Shown here: positions 51,730-62,680 of the stretch, one piece after another
How positions within the stretch are numbered: the first letter of the stretch is position 1
Layout: each line of letters starts with the position of its first letter
Source of the DNA: Ustilago trichophora
Lineage: Eukaryota > Basidiomycota > Ustilaginomycetes > Ustilaginales > Ustilaginaceae
Assembly: GCA_900323505.1 (NCBI GenBank)
Contig: OOIN01000024.1
Span: 1 to 64,000 of the forward strand
Direction: 5' to 3'
DNA: 64,000 nucleotides
Notes under the pieces: model-generated
What the model was told of the DNA's origin: nothing
What the model saw: only the letters and a program-made list of their open reading frames with translations
Databases searched by the model: none
Made by a program: the position numbers and the translations under genes

Positions 51730-52643
51730 GATGGTGGTGGTGATCTATCGCAGCTACTTGATGGCGTGCGGTAGGCTTGGTCGATAGAGAGGCAAGGGGA
51801 AGGGGATATGGTGGGAGGACTGGAGAAGCTGTGTTTAAAAGGTGTTGGATTCATCTTGGGTGTGCTGGGATCTTCTGAAAATCCAAAAAAAAGCAGAGGT
51901 GTGGCGTGTCGCCTTTATCAAGTGAAGTTGACTCGAAAGTGACTCTTCTGCCGTTCAGTTAACCGCCCACGCTCAAAATTGATAGCCGCATATCGAAAAT
52001 CGGATTGCTTAGATTTGAAATCCTTCCATCGGGAGATCAGATCTATATCGACCGCAACACACACTCCACATGAGGCTGATGCGGATGCGGAAGGGAGGAC
52101 AACGCCCACATTCCTGCCTGTCAGCCGGTGCTTGAATCAATTGCAGATCGTCGTTGCCTGCACGTAGTATTGTCTGCTGCCGAGTGTTGAATGGCTGACT
52201 CAGTGGCTTGACAAGACGCCAAACAGATCCATGCTGAGTCGCTTTGGGGTCTGCTGAGCGCGGATGTGTACTCGATACAGTACTGAACACCATCAACAAA
52301 AGTGATTTGTGATCATCGCAAAACAATTACAGCAGCGCACAGGCAGTCCATTGGATCGGGGTGTCGTCTGAAAGTATGCGATTGCGAAGAAGAAGGTCAA
52401 GTTTTCCGAGGTGCGAGGTTGGGTAGGTTGCCATTTTTTTTCCACTTCCGCGCTGTGCTTTTGCAACCGTGCACCTTCTTCCTCCACACCAAAACAATTC
52501 CGCAAACCATCCGCTCATCATTGTTCCCCCCCTCTCTCTCTCTATCTTGACAATCATCATTCGCCATCAAGTCATCAGCGGATTGACCTAGTAAATATCA
52601 GTCGATTTTCACCTCATCTCGACCCGTCAGCCATCTTTCAGCA
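51730..52643. promoter_or_regulatory. Divergent intergenic region, HIS7 / PhoD-like gene
   Basis: 914 bp between divergent starts. A TACAGTACT motif lies at 52276-52284 and CT-rich runs precede the PhoD-like start. I looked for a Gcn4-type TGACTC word in the HIS7 promoter: TTGACTCG occurs at 51929-51936 and GTGACTCT at 51939-51946, and TGACTCAG at 52195-52202, consistent with general amino-acid control but untested. Confidence 0.55.
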
Positions 52644-55163
52644 ATGCCTGGCAAGCGAGAGCCTGGCGTGATGCCAGACGCCAATCGCCCACACAAGCAC
52701 TACGCACACGACCATGACCATATCTCACCCTTGATTCACCTGCCCTTTCGCAAACCTTCCGGTGGTCTGTTGGGTCTCATCCAGGCAATTTCCTCCCTGC
52801 TCTTCAAGTTTGCCGTCTATGTCTTCCTGCGTTGGATCCCCACATCCCTCGCCTACCCCGTCATCCCTGCCTTGTACGCCGTCTACGTGCTTACCTCCAT
52901 CTACCGCGATCGTGTCATCCGTAACGCCATCACCGATCATATTTCCAGACATGACCAAGCCGCTGCTCGTGACCTCCAGCAATTGGCGGAAAAGGTCGAG
53001 GTCACCGATACCAAGATCCAGATAAAGGCCACCGCCAAGCCAATCGAGAACAAACCCTCGGATCAGAACAATGGCATCCCCGTCAAGCCAGCTTCTTCCT
53101 CTGTATCCTATGCAGATGTCGCCAAAGGCGCCAAAAAAGCACCTTCAGTGTCAAACACATCCACTTCGACTAGCCACCGGGCTGCACACTCAAACCTCGG
53201 TCGCACCTCGCCTTTCGAAGTGCTCAAGGCTCTCGTCTTCGGTACCTCGACTCGATCGTCGCGATTCAACTTTTACGTCATCCTCGCGCACACACTCGCC
53301 TTTGCAGTCTTCCTCGACAGCTTCCTCTCGCCGTACTTGTTCCCCTCGCACTGGGACTACAACCTCGCTTTCGCCCGCACCGGCGCTCTCGGCCCCACGT
53401 ATGCCAAGGTTCACGTCCGCTACCCGCCCCCTGAGCTCGCAGGTGTGCCCAACGCATCGCCTGTCCTTACTCCACCCCTTGCCAACTCGTTTGACAGCCT
53501 TGCTGTCGATACTCCACTCGACACTGCTGGCTCCATTCAACAAACCGTTCAGCCCATCGAGCTGCTCGTCAAGTATCGACGTGCGCTCAACCTCACTGAG
53601 GAGGACGATGCTTTCCGCAAGACGACCCGAGCTTACGGCAAGCAGTATCTCGCCAGCCACGACAGTCTCTGGCTCAACGGACCACTCATCACCTTGCGTC
53701 CCGAGAACGATTGGACTGCCACGGCGCTCATTGACGACCTGTGGCCCTCGACCACGTACGAATGGGGTCTATCTCAGTTCCAGCCAGAGCACGTGGACCA
53801 GTCGGATGAGGTGCGCGTCATCGAAAAGTTTGTCGCCAACGATGCTATCAGCCGTCGCAACTTTTTCACCACCTGGCCTGATCCGAGGTTGAGCTCGTAC
53901 ATGCAGTCCAAGAGCCTTGGATCGCGCCGTATCGACCTGGGTGCTACCCAAGTCGCGCAAGAGACCAACCCATTGGAAGACCCCAACCACTTTACGTTCG
54001 CCTCGACTTCGTGCGTCAAGCCCGACTTCCCATATCACCCAGCCCAGTTCTGGGGCTGGAACTGGCTGCTTAGGCTCGCTGGCATCGGAACCGAAGAGGG
54101 CGGTATCACGGAGCGCAACCGTATCCCCGGCTTCGACTTGCTCTACAAGAGGACAGTGGCTGGTCGCGAATCTCACCCCTCGATCCGCTTCCTGCTTCAG
54201 CTTGGCGACTTGATCTACGCCGATGTGCCGCACTACGCCGGTGCCGAGACGGGCGCCTACCGAAAGCTGTACCGCAACCTCTTTGCTTCGAACAGCTTCA
54301 AGCGCTTCTTCAAGCACGTACCTGTCATTGGAATCTACGATGACCACGAGGTAGTTAACAACTGGTCCGGCCGGGATGAGAATGACGAGGAGATCGCCGC
54401 ATACCCTTCTGCCAACACCGCCTGGAAGGAATACATTGGCCATGTTAACCCCGAGCCGCTGGAGGAAGGCGAAAACTACTACACTTTCCAATACGGCGAG
54501 TCAGCTGCCTTTTTTGTCATGGACACCCGCCGCCACCGCACCCATCACACCGCTGACGATGACGAGGACAAGACCATGCTTGGCTACCGTCAGAAGGAGG
54601 ACCTCTACAAATGGCTCGCGGCAGTCAACGAGACGGTCGCATTCAAATTTGTCGTCTCCTCGGTCCCCTTCAACACTTTGTGGGGAGGTGAACTTGACGT
54701 AGACGGTCAAAAGGACAGCTGGGCAGCTTACAATACGGAACGACTCGAGATCGCCCAGGTCCTGCGCTACGTACCCAATGTGATCGTCCTCAGCGGCGAC
54801 CGCCACGAGTTTGCGGCCGTCAGCGTTCTGGACACCATCACCGAATTCAGCACGTCGCCACTGAGCATGTTCTACCTCCCCATCCGCACACTCTCGCAGG
54901 ACCACGGTGATGGCAAGATGGGCGTAGACAAGCTGCTCAAGTACCTGCCCGATGGCAATCACAAATGGACCGAGTTCGAGGTGGATGCACGCGATCCGTA
55001 CAATCCGATGGTAAAGGTCTCGGTGCAGATCGACGGAAAGGAGGCATGGAAGACGACGTACGTGGGCAAGTCGTTGAGAAAAACACAGGGTGGCATTGGA
55101 GGATTGGTGAGAAACTTGTTGGAGTCGTTGGGCTTCCGATTCGACTTTTTCTACAAGGTGTGA
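52644..55163 (+). CDS. Membrane-anchored PhoD-like metallophosphatase
   Basis: An 839-residue protein of the PhoD-like phosphatase group. Near the N-terminus are one or two hydrophobic segments (~40-90, LLFKFAVYVFLRWIP and AYPVIPALYAVYVLT) and another at ~205-225 (FYVILAHTLAFAVFLDSFLS), so it is probably a membrane protein. The catalytic region (~445-760) shows FASTSCVKPDFP, LLQLGDLIYADVP (metal-binding Asp), GIYDDHEVVNNW (Asp-Asp-His-Glu), FFVMDTRRHR and VIVLSGDRHEFAAV (Asp-Arg-His), all typical of PhoD. Long fungal proteins of this layout are common and mostly uncharacterised; substrate is unknown. Confidence 0.9.
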   Translation: MPGKREPGVMPDANRPHKHYAHDHDHISPLIHLPFRKPSGGLLGLIQAISSLLFKFAVYVFLRWIPTSLAYPVIPALYAVYVLTSIYRDRVIRNAITDHISRHDQAAARDLQQLAEKVEVTDTKIQIKATAKPIENKPSDQNNGIPVKPASSSVSYADVAKGAKKAPSVSNTSTSTSHRAAHSNLGRTSPFEVLKALVFGTSTRSSRFNFYVILAHTLAFAVFLDSFLSPYLFPSHWDYNLAFARTGALGPTYAKVHVRYPPPELAGVPNASPVLTPPLANSFDSLAVDTPLDTAGSIQQTVQPIELLVKYRRALNLTEEDDAFRKTTRAYGKQYLASHDSLWLNGPLITLRPENDWTATALIDDLWPSTTYEWGLSQFQPEHVDQSDEVRVIEKFVANDAISRRNFFTTWPDPRLSSYMQSKSLGSRRIDLGATQVAQETNPLEDPNHFTFASTSCVKPDFPYHPAQFWGWNWLLRLAGIGTEEGGITERNRIPGFDLLYKRTVAGRESHPSIRFLLQLGDLIYADVPHYAGAETGAYRKLYRNLFASNSFKRFFKHVPVIGIYDDHEVVNNWSGRDENDEEIAAYPSANTAWKEYIGHVNPEPLEEGENYYTFQYGESAAFFVMDTRRHRTHHTADDDEDKTMLGYRQKEDLYKWLAAVNETVAFKFVVSSVPFNTLWGGELDVDGQKDSWAAYNTERLEIAQVLRYVPNVIVLSGDRHEFAAVSVLDTITEFSTSPLSMFYLPIRTLSQDHGDGKMGVDKLLKYLPDGNHKWTEFEVDARDPYNPMVKVSVQIDGKEAWKTTYVGKSLRKTQGGIGGLVRNLLESLGFRFDFFYKV

Positions 55164-55927
55164 AGAAGCACACTTGCAAGGTGGTCATCTTATTTGTATT
55201 TGTATACCCCATCTGCTCCGACCTTTTCTCCCGTGTGTACGTACCATGTTTTGCAATCCTGTGCCAGGAGCAAGACAACCCATGACGAGAGTGGCATAGG
55301 CAGCATGTATGTTGTGACTTTTGGGGATTCTTGTGAGCAGGAAGGATCTCACAAAGCTATTTTGTTCGCGCAGAGAGGCTGAAAGACGCGTGAGAGATTG
55401 AATACTAGGCACCGACGAAATTGATTCCAATCTGAATTGAATTGAATTCTCAAAAGCGGATGCAACTCTGTTTTTACAGATCGGGCTAAAAGGCAAAGCA
55501 GCTCAGATTGAAACTAAACAGCGCGCTCTTGGCCAGCCAAAACCAGAACGACACGACTCTCAATTCGACGTGCGGGCCTCTCTGTCTGTCAAGCGAAATT
55601 CCAGTTGACGGTCTGTTCTTCCTCCATACACTTTTCCATCCGTCCACTCCATCATCATTACCATCTTGAACACACCACCTCACCACATCCTTGTTACCTT
55701 CTCACACATTATCTGAATCGCAGTGTAGTCAGTCGCGAATCAACACCGCACCCTTTGCTCTTCAGCCTAGTTCTGGCTCGCTAGAGACTGCTCCCGACGC
55801 GTGTCTTGGGTCGCAACCCTCCCCGACCTGTCACAGGATCCCAGCAGACATTGACGATTGCACAACACGCAAAGCCGCTTGAATCTCAATATCCGACTTC
55901 TAGCGCTGCAGCACATCTTTGTTCACC
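55164..55927. promoter_or_regulatory. Intergenic region upstream of the SWI3/RSC8 gene
   Basis: 764 bp with no supported gene. The second half is CT-rich and probably 5' leader; the start context is TTCACCATGT. Confidence 0.5.
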
Positions 55928-58900
55928 ATGTCGACGCTCAATCTCACCGGTCACCCTGACCCAAAGCTGCGCGCCGATCCCCTCCTCTTGCAAGCGCTCG
56001 AGTCTTACCTCGAACCAATCAAGAGTGCTCTCGCTCAGCAGAGCATCGATGCCAGCGCCATCCCATCCAAATCTGGCTCGCTCTCTGCCATCGATCTGGC
56101 GGAACTCGTATACGACTTGCAAAACTTCCAAGAAGAGTCGCTCGGTGTCAACGCCCCTCGTCCAGCTGACCCTTCCGCCTCGACTCCACAAGCACAACAT
56201 CCTGTTCGCATCCCCGCAGAACTCTTCTTACCCACAACTTCGCACCAAAGCACATCCGTCGTAGCTCCGGAAGCCAGCCATCTCAAGCTGCTCTTGCAAG
56301 AGGCGCTTGCTTACCTCGCATCCAATGCAAAGTCGACCTGGAACTTCTCCGACCCTAGCCAAAAAATCGACAATGTTCAACTCATCGCACATGTTCGACA
56401 GCAGCTCTCCAAAGCTGGTGCACTAGAGCACCCCACCATTGCCGCTTCGCCATCCATCACCGAAGCAGAGGCTGCATCGCTCAAACACATGGCCGAACAG
56501 CTCGAGTGCAAGTGGTCCGACGACGTTGCCTCCGCATCTCACGTACTCTATCCATCCGACGTGACACCTCCATCCTCTCCCAAACTCGGCGAGCCCTCGA
56601 CCAGCTCCAGCTCCGAAGAATACTTCAGGACCATTGCCTCGAGATCTGGTCGTGCACTCATCCACGTCTGGTACCGCCCCGACTCGTACGACACCTGGCT
56701 CCCAGCTGCCGACTTTGCCGACCCGGATCCGGCGCCCGAGAAGCGCCTTCCATGGAAGCTCGGTGCCAAGTGGCTCCGTGACAGCGTACGCTTCAACGAG
56801 CTCATGAACCCAGAAGACTACGAGCAGGAGGACGCGCTCGAGGCAGCCACCGATGAAGCTGAGGCCGAAGGTGCCGCTGCTCCCGCAGGCGATGTCAAGA
56901 AGGGCAAGAAGCGTGGACTTCCCGAAGAGATCACTGATGCTTCCTCGGCTGCAGCTGCTGGCGAGTCCAATGGCAAGCGCATCAAGCTTCTCGTCGCAGC
57001 TCGTCCCGTTGGCGCTCTTCCCATCGACCTCTCCGGCTCCCAACCCATCCCAGGCAAAAAGTACGAAAACGAGGCCGTCCCGAGCGGTGTTCTTGGCAAC
57101 TTGCCTGCCGAGTCTGTTGGCCCAACAAAGCTCGAAGGCGAGCAGCCGGCTGTCAGGGCTGCCAACGACGGTGATGCCACTATGGCTGATGGTACCAGCG
57201 ACAAGCCCAATCAGGCAGATGCTGCCGTTGACGAGCCTACCGAAGCGACTGCAGATGCCAACGCACCCGTCATCCAGCCTGACGCAGCCGCCCTCGAGCA
57301 GCAGCGCATCCGTGCTGAGGAGATCGCCAAGAAATACCTTGCTTCCCAGACACAGGAAGTCATCATCCCTTCCTACTCGACCTGGTTCGATATGTCCACC
57401 ATCAACGCCATCGAGAAGCGATCGCTCCCGGAATTCTTCAACAACAAGAACCGCAGCAAGACGCCCAGCATCTACAAGGACTACCGTGACTTTATGATCA
57501 ACACCTACCGTCTCAACCCCAGCGAGTATCTCACTTTCACCGCATGCCGAAGAAACCTTGCGGGAGACGTCTGCGCAATCATGAGGGTCCACGCTTTCCT
57601 CGAGCAGTGGGGTCTCATCAACTACCAAATTGACCCCGAGACCCGTCCCGCCACCCTCGGCCCCCCCTTCACCGGTCACTTCCGAGTACTTGTCGACACA
57701 CCTCGTGGTCTCCAGCCTCTTCACCCTGGTGCACGCGTTAACCTGCCTACCTCGGCCTCTTCCGCCGGTCCTGAGAGCGCCGCTGCTGGTGCTGCTGCGG
57801 CTGCTGGTGCTGGTGCGGACAAGCCCGACATGAACCTTGAGCTACGAAAGACCATCTTCCAGTCCACCATGAAGGGTTCCAAGCCGGTCGATCTTGCCGA
57901 AGCCAACTCGCTCGCTGCCCAAGCCGACGCTGCTGTAGCTGGCGGCGCCGGTGGTGCGCCTCGTTACACCTGCGACACGTGCGGTACCGACTGCACTCGC
58001 GTGCGATATCACAGCATCAAGGCCAAAAACTACTCGCTTTGCCCATCGTGCTACCTCGAGGGCCGGTTCCCTAGCTCCATGTACTCGGGCGACTTTGTCC
58101 GTATGGAGGATAGCGCGCTCAAGCAGACCGGTGGTGTCACTGGCGGTGCTTCTGGTGTCCAAGATGACTGGACCGACGCCGAGACTTTGCGTCTGTTGGA
58201 GGGTCTCGAGATGTTTGACGATGACTGGTCCGCCGTTGCCAACCACGTCGGAACGCGCAGCCGCGAGCAGTGCATTACCAAGTTCATTCAGCTGCCCATC
58301 GAGGACAACTTTTTGGACGGTGCATCGCAAGCCGACCTCGGACCGCTGCAATACGCCCGTCGCGATCAGGTTGACAAGCTCGGCAAACCCATCGTACCTT
58401 TCGCTCAGGCCGACAATCCGGTGATGAGCGTGGTTGCCTTCCTCGCCAGTGCCGTCAATCCTGCCGTTGCGGCTGCTGCTGCACAAAGCGCGCTCGGTGA
58501 GCTGACTGACAACCTTCGCAAGCGTCAAAAGGAAGCTGGTGAGTCTGGCGAGAAGGACGCCGCCACTGCTGATGCAACTGCAACTGCAACTGCCACTGCT
58601 GAGAGTGAGAAGAACAAGGAAAACGGCGAGCCGCACGCGAATGGCGGAGGAGATGCAATGGACGTTGACGCCGATCAGCCGACCAAGACCACCACTACCG
58701 TTGCCGTAACCGACCCCAAAGCAGTGCCCCGAAACGCTGTTGAACGAGCGGCCGCGATCGCCCTCGGCGCAGCTGCTGCCAAAGCCCACGTTCTATCGTC
58801 CTTTGAAGAGCGCGAATGTCAACGCCTGGTTGGTAGCGTCATCGAAGCACAACTTCGCAAGCTCGAATTGAAAATGACTCAATTCGAACAGCTCGAATCC

Positions 58901-59158
58901 CTTCTGGAAGCAGAGAGACGAAGCGTTGAAGCTGGTCGACGTCAGCTTTACGCTGATCGCCTGGCGGTTCAGAAACAGTTGGGATTGGTCAATGAGCTTC
59001 TGGCAAAAGCGGCTCAGGCACCGGAAAAGGTTAGTCAGCACGAGATCGTTCAAGCTTCAAGCGCCGCTAATGGTTTACCGCAACAGGGACCCGTGGTTAG
59101 AGAGGCTAGCGTGGCAGGGGAGACGCCGAGTGGCGGAAAATTTGCCCAGATCGGTTGA
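55928..59158 (+). CDS. SWI3/RSC8/SMARCC-type chromatin remodelling subunit (SWIRM-ZZ-SANT)
   Basis: Core scaffold subunit of SWI/SNF or RSC complexes, which slide or evict nucleosomes. The product is 1076 residues from the ATG at 55928. The N-terminal region (~1-300) matches the SMARCC-type N-terminal module (WHVWYRPDSYD-like segment LIHVWYRPDSYDTWLP, AKWLRDSVRFNELMNPEDYE). SWIRM is at ~475-570 (IPSYSTWFDMSTINAIEKRS, FLEQWGLINYQID). A ZZ-like finger is at ~677-720 (CDTCGTDC, CPSCYLEG). SANT is at ~747-800 (WTDAETLRLLEGLEMFDDDW, CITKFIQLP). A conserved AFLASAVNPAVAAAAAQSAL segment and a coiled coil near the C-terminus (~955-1030) complete the family layout. The N-terminal module and ZZ finger favour a combined Swi3/Rsc8 homologue serving both complexes, which I cannot prove here. 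Confidence 0.95.
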   Translation: MSTLNLTGHPDPKLRADPLLLQALESYLEPIKSALAQQSIDASAIPSKSGSLSAIDLAELVYDLQNFQEESLGVNAPRPADPSASTPQAQHPVRIPAELFLPTTSHQSTSVVAPEASHLKLLLQEALAYLASNAKSTWNFSDPSQKIDNVQLIAHVRQQLSKAGALEHPTIAASPSITEAEAASLKHMAEQLECKWSDDVASASHVLYPSDVTPPSSPKLGEPSTSSSSEEYFRTIASRSGRALIHVWYRPDSYDTWLPAADFADPDPAPEKRLPWKLGAKWLRDSVRFNELMNPEDYEQEDALEAATDEAEAEGAAAPAGDVKKGKKRGLPEEITDASSAAAAGESNGKRIKLLVAARPVGALPIDLSGSQPIPGKKYENEAVPSGVLGNLPAESVGPTKLEGEQPAVRAANDGDATMADGTSDKPNQADAAVDEPTEATADANAPVIQPDAAALEQQRIRAEEIAKKYLASQTQEVIIPSYSTWFDMSTINAIEKRSLPEFFNNKNRSKTPSIYKDYRDFMINTYRLNPSEYLTFTACRRNLAGDVCAIMRVHAFLEQWGLINYQIDPETRPATLGPPFTGHFRVLVDTPRGLQPLHPGARVNLPTSASSAGPESAAAGAAAAAGAGADKPDMNLELRKTIFQSTMKGSKPVDLAEANSLAAQADAAVAGGAGGAPRYTCDTCGTDCTRVRYHSIKAKNYSLCPSCYLEGRFPSSMYSGDFVRMEDSALKQTGGVTGGASGVQDDWTDAETLRLLEGLEMFDDDWSAVANHVGTRSREQCITKFIQLPIEDNFLDGASQADLGPLQYARRDQVDKLGKPIVPFAQADNPVMSVVAFLASAVNPAVAAAAAQSALGELTDNLRKRQKEAGESGEKDAATADATATATATAESEKNKENGEPHANGGGDAMDVDADQPTKTTTTVAVTDPKAVPRNAVERAAAIALGAAAAKAHVLSSFEERECQRLVGSVIEAQLRKLELKMTQFEQLESLLEAERRSVEAGRRQLYADRLAVQKQLGLVNELLAKAAQAPEKVSQHEIVQASSAANGLPQQGPVVREASVAGETPSGGKFAQIG

Positions 59159-59707
59159 AGAAGGATTTGATGGTAGAATCATGGTTGTTTCTGTAGTGTT
59201 TGTTTTTTTTTTTTTTGTGATTGTTTTTTTCTGAATTTATTTTGTGTTCTATCTTCGGGCAGAGTGTAGAGTGAAAGATTGCAAGCAGATGTGGAGTGAA
59301 GGGTGTGGGGGTGATGGTTTGGATGTCGACAAGTGTGTCTTTGTATGGTGTGATATTGTGTTGAATTTGGGCAAAGTTTGAGACTTTAGTCTTGTAAAAG
59401 CAGTAGGATCTTATAAAACAAAAGCGAAAGATCCTCACTGTACAGTACAGTTTTGCTGTGTATGACTTGTGTAATCATTTGTGCAAGGTAGGCAACGTCA
59501 TACCTTGCAGCCTTTACGTTTTTTCTGCATTTGAACGAGGACCTTTGTTGCGCCCTACTATGAACGCTGTTTACACTTCTTTGGGATTCCTTACACACGA
59601 AACCACCCTGCGCAGATATGGAACATTATACAAGCAAAGCAAGAGAGAAGCTTGGCAAACGAAAAAAAAACGAAAACTTAAAATTGAGATGAGAATTTAT
59701 ATTGGGT
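59159..59707. other. Convergent 3' intergenic region
   Basis: 549 bp between convergent genes, AT-rich with a T-run (59203-59216) and a TGTACAGTACAG motif at 59439-59450. No gene was seen. Confidence 0.5.
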
Positions 59708-60338
59708 TTAATGGTGTTCATCGTGGTGCTCGTCATGGTGTCCGTGTCCATCCCAAGGATGTTTCAAGCCCTGGTTTTTTTTTTTTTTTTTTTTTGGATG
59801 GGTAGTGATGAGTAGAGTTATGGTGTGCACGATTGTAGTGATGGTTGAACGAGTATTGGAGGGTAGGAGGGTAGAGGAAAGAGAGAAGGGGGGAGGTGTT
59901 GTTAGTGAGTGTGATTCTCTAGCGGTGTCTAACGAGGTGCCTGCGCCTGTGCCTGTGCCTGCAGGGTTGTTGACCAACTGATCACGTTCTCTCGAACATG
60001 TCCATTCGCTATCCATCATAGGCCTCCATTGCGCAAGTGCAACGAGCTTCAAACCCAACACAATGCTTCGCAACCCAAATTACCGCTCCACCAGGCATGC
60101 CTTTATCCCCTCTCCTCTAGTGCAACCCTGCCATCCCACCACACATTTTACCCAAGAAGTAAGTACTTACAAGAAGAACAGCACCATCCTGCTTAGCACG
60201 GTAAAAGATCCAGAACCACATGGTGGCACCGAGCAACTTGGCGCCCCAGCGATGCTTGAAAGCGGGTTGGTGTGGATGAAACCCAGGCATAGGCTTGTAC
60301 CATCGCGACGACGATGCGGCTCCTGCTGGTCCTGCCAT
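59708..60338 (-). CDS. Mitochondrial complex I accessory subunit, NDUFB2-like, two exons
   Basis: Exons 60338-60171 (56 codons) and 59770-59708 (20 codons plus stop) are joined by a 400-bp intron with donor GTAAGT and acceptor ACCAG, phase 0, giving 76 residues. Exon 1 reads MAGPAGAASSSRWYKPMPGF then HPHQPAFKHRWGAKLLGATM and WFWIFYRAKQDGAVLL; exon 2 continues GLKHPWDGHGHHDEHHDEHH. The TMWFWIFYRxxxDxxxLLGxxHPWD block matches the single membrane helix and following motif of NDUFB2 (AGGG) in the complex I membrane arm. The acceptor is preceded by a 21-base A-run on the sense strand (59775-59795) instead of a pyrimidine tract, which is odd. Splicing is inferred from frame and similarity; without it exon 1 reads on for 17 codons. 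Confidence 0.8.
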
Positions 60339-62680
60339 ATTTGCTGTATCTTTTTATTTTTTTCAAGTTAGAGAGATGCGATACGATGAATTACAATGCC
60401 CGTTCAATGATGGTTCGAGAGAAAGATAGGTTCCGAGTTGGAGGTCGATTCGAGATGCAAACACAAGGTATGTGTGTGTGAGTCTCGCAGATCTCGCAAT
60501 TCTTGTGTATACACAATACGGACAGCACTGCATACGTCGTTGGCAGACTACTCACAATGTGTTGTGCGAAGGAGAAGAGGAACCAGAGTTGATGGAAGCT
60601 ATCAGAGACGGACTAGAAGGAGGGATGTGAACTATGGCGGTAGTGCAGCCCCGCGTCAGTGGTGAGGTTCCAACCACGAAATCAGGTCGGCTCCGAGCAT
60701 CACGATTTTTTTTTCGTCAATTTGTTACATGCCACGATCGAACATCTTGTCGGAAATGATGGAATACGTTGTCTCGCCTTTCATGATCTGTCTAGAATCC
60801 AAGCAATCGGTCTTAGATGGCACAATCAATCCAAAAAAAAAAGTGATTGCGAAACAAGATGGCATTGCAAGAGGTACAGACGGTTCGAAAAATCAGTCGT
60901 CTCACATCGGTCAACGAGCTCCCTCGTTCCCCCAGCAACCGTCGTCGTAGCATCGACATCAGCAAGCGAAGACCGAGCCAGCATTCGAAACCTCCTCTCA
61001 TCCGACCAAACTTTCCTCACCTGCAACCTTCTTGAAAACCTCGCATTTGCCGTTCCGAAGAGCCCAAAGATCGCCAAAAGCCGATGTAGAGAAATCCGAG
61101 CGCCGCGAAACATGTGTGTCAGAAAGAAACAAAAAAAAGTTATCGCCAGATGGTACGCTTCCACGTTGGGACCACGACCATGTTCCGTGCTTGACTCTAT
61201 GTATTTGGTATTCATCATGTTAAAGGTATGTTTCGCGGCGGTTTCGAATTCGACGGTTAGGGATCTTTGGGATGGGGAGGGCAAGATCGAGATTCCGAAG
61301 AAAGGTTGAGTGGTAGGGTTGTTTTTCGGATGGGGTGAAATATGCTGTCGGTGAGATTGCTGTGAGGAGCTAGGGGGGGCAAAAGAAGGAGGTGGGTCAG
61401 TAGCACAGTCGGATGGGAATCGTATTGATGTTGTTGTTGTGTGTGAGGTGTTGCTATTGCTGAAATGAGTGAAGTCGGTGGGTGACATTGGATTGGAGGT
61501 ATTGGTCGGGAAAGAAGAAGTGTTGTGGTGCAAGAGGTTTTTCTGTGTCGTCTGAAGTTTGTCTGCTCCGGCAAATCTGCTTTTGTCGACATTTTCGAAG
61601 AAAAAAACCAGACGTTGTTAGGCCTTGCCGCAGTGATCGAATTTATACAACTCTAACATCTTTGCGCCAAAATTCGCATCCATCAAGTTGGGGTTTTTTG
61701 GCGAGCGTTCTGCCCCAAACTTCCCTGATGTCTGTTTGACAAGCCTGATATAGACACCTCTGCAGACAATGCTCCCCTCACTGCTTGGAACATGTGCTTG
61801 AATCTCAATGTGAGCTCTTATTATGGCATCTCTAAACATACCGATTGTCTCGCACCTGCCTAATCACCGATGCGAACTTGTAGCAGCGTCTTTATGATCC
61901 TCTGAAAGGGCAACCACGCAAAAGTAGCCTTTTGATATCGATGGTGTCGAGTATGCGTGTTGTGTGTTCAGCGGCGGACCAATTTCGGCGAAAGCGACAC
62001 ACGCCAAAAGGAGAAGGAGCTTTCCGAACAGACGGACGGAAAAGGAGGACACGGACAAAACGCTCATTTTTTGGTTGCAAAAACGGTGCACCGAAGCCAA
62101 CGATGCACAACACAGAGCGCACAGACGGATCGATACGACTTGCCTGCCACCTCTCTGATTTCGCAAAGGGTTTACCGTAAAGCAGACGCGCGAATTTCCA
62201 TCGGTCAAATGTCGGGCAGTGAGAACAAATAAAAACAAAAACAAAAAAAGAAAAGTTGGGATTCCCACACAACGCGCGCGGTGATGGCTGCAATGCCGGG
62301 TGTGTGTGTGTGTGGTTGAGAAGAAAAGAAAAAGAAAAGAAAGAAAAAAAAAAGAAAAAAGTTCGGTCAAATTCAAAGAAAGACGTGTCTCGTGGTGGCC
62401 AACCAACGCACAATCCCTTTTTTTCGAGTTCAAGCGCGAAACCCCCCAATCTAAGGTAGGGATCCTCCAACACCATCCTTACAATCTCACCCTTCACCCT
62501 TCCTCATCGTCGTCGTCGTAGGCACTCGTCACACTGGTGCGTTATTTTTGCTCCTGAACAACCAGGTTCAATTGCAAGTACAGTCGCCCAATCAAGTACT
62601 GACAGAAACAAATCATTGCTTCTCGTTCGAATCCACCAACCAACTTCACTCGCATCACTCATTCCGGCCACCAGATCACG
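60339..62680. other. 2.3-kb intergenic region upstream of PDA1, no supported gene
   Basis: Open frames on both strands (for example 60826-61533 minus and 61618-61839 minus) have biased composition and no recognisable family. GTATG words at 60469 and 61227 could be donors of unseen exons, so a small spliced gene cannot be excluded. A homopurine AAAG-rich stretch lies at 62317-62360. The last ~200 bp before 62681 are probably PDA1 leader. Confidence 0.5.

Noticed and set aside
60659..61533. Overlapping plus (216 codons) and minus (235 codons) frames upstream of PDA1
   Set aside because: The plus frame starts at GTG and both have biased composition with no motif. A small spliced gene remains possible but cannot be supported.
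61864..62497. Minus-strand frames of 189 and 201 codons rich in Phe and Leu
   Set aside because: They arise from purine-rich A/G tracts read in reverse; the apparent hydrophobic segments are low-complexity artefacts.
62566..62640. GTTCGAATCC word resembling a tRNA B box
   Set aside because: No matching A box or cloverleaf could be formed around it; it lies in the PDA1 leader.
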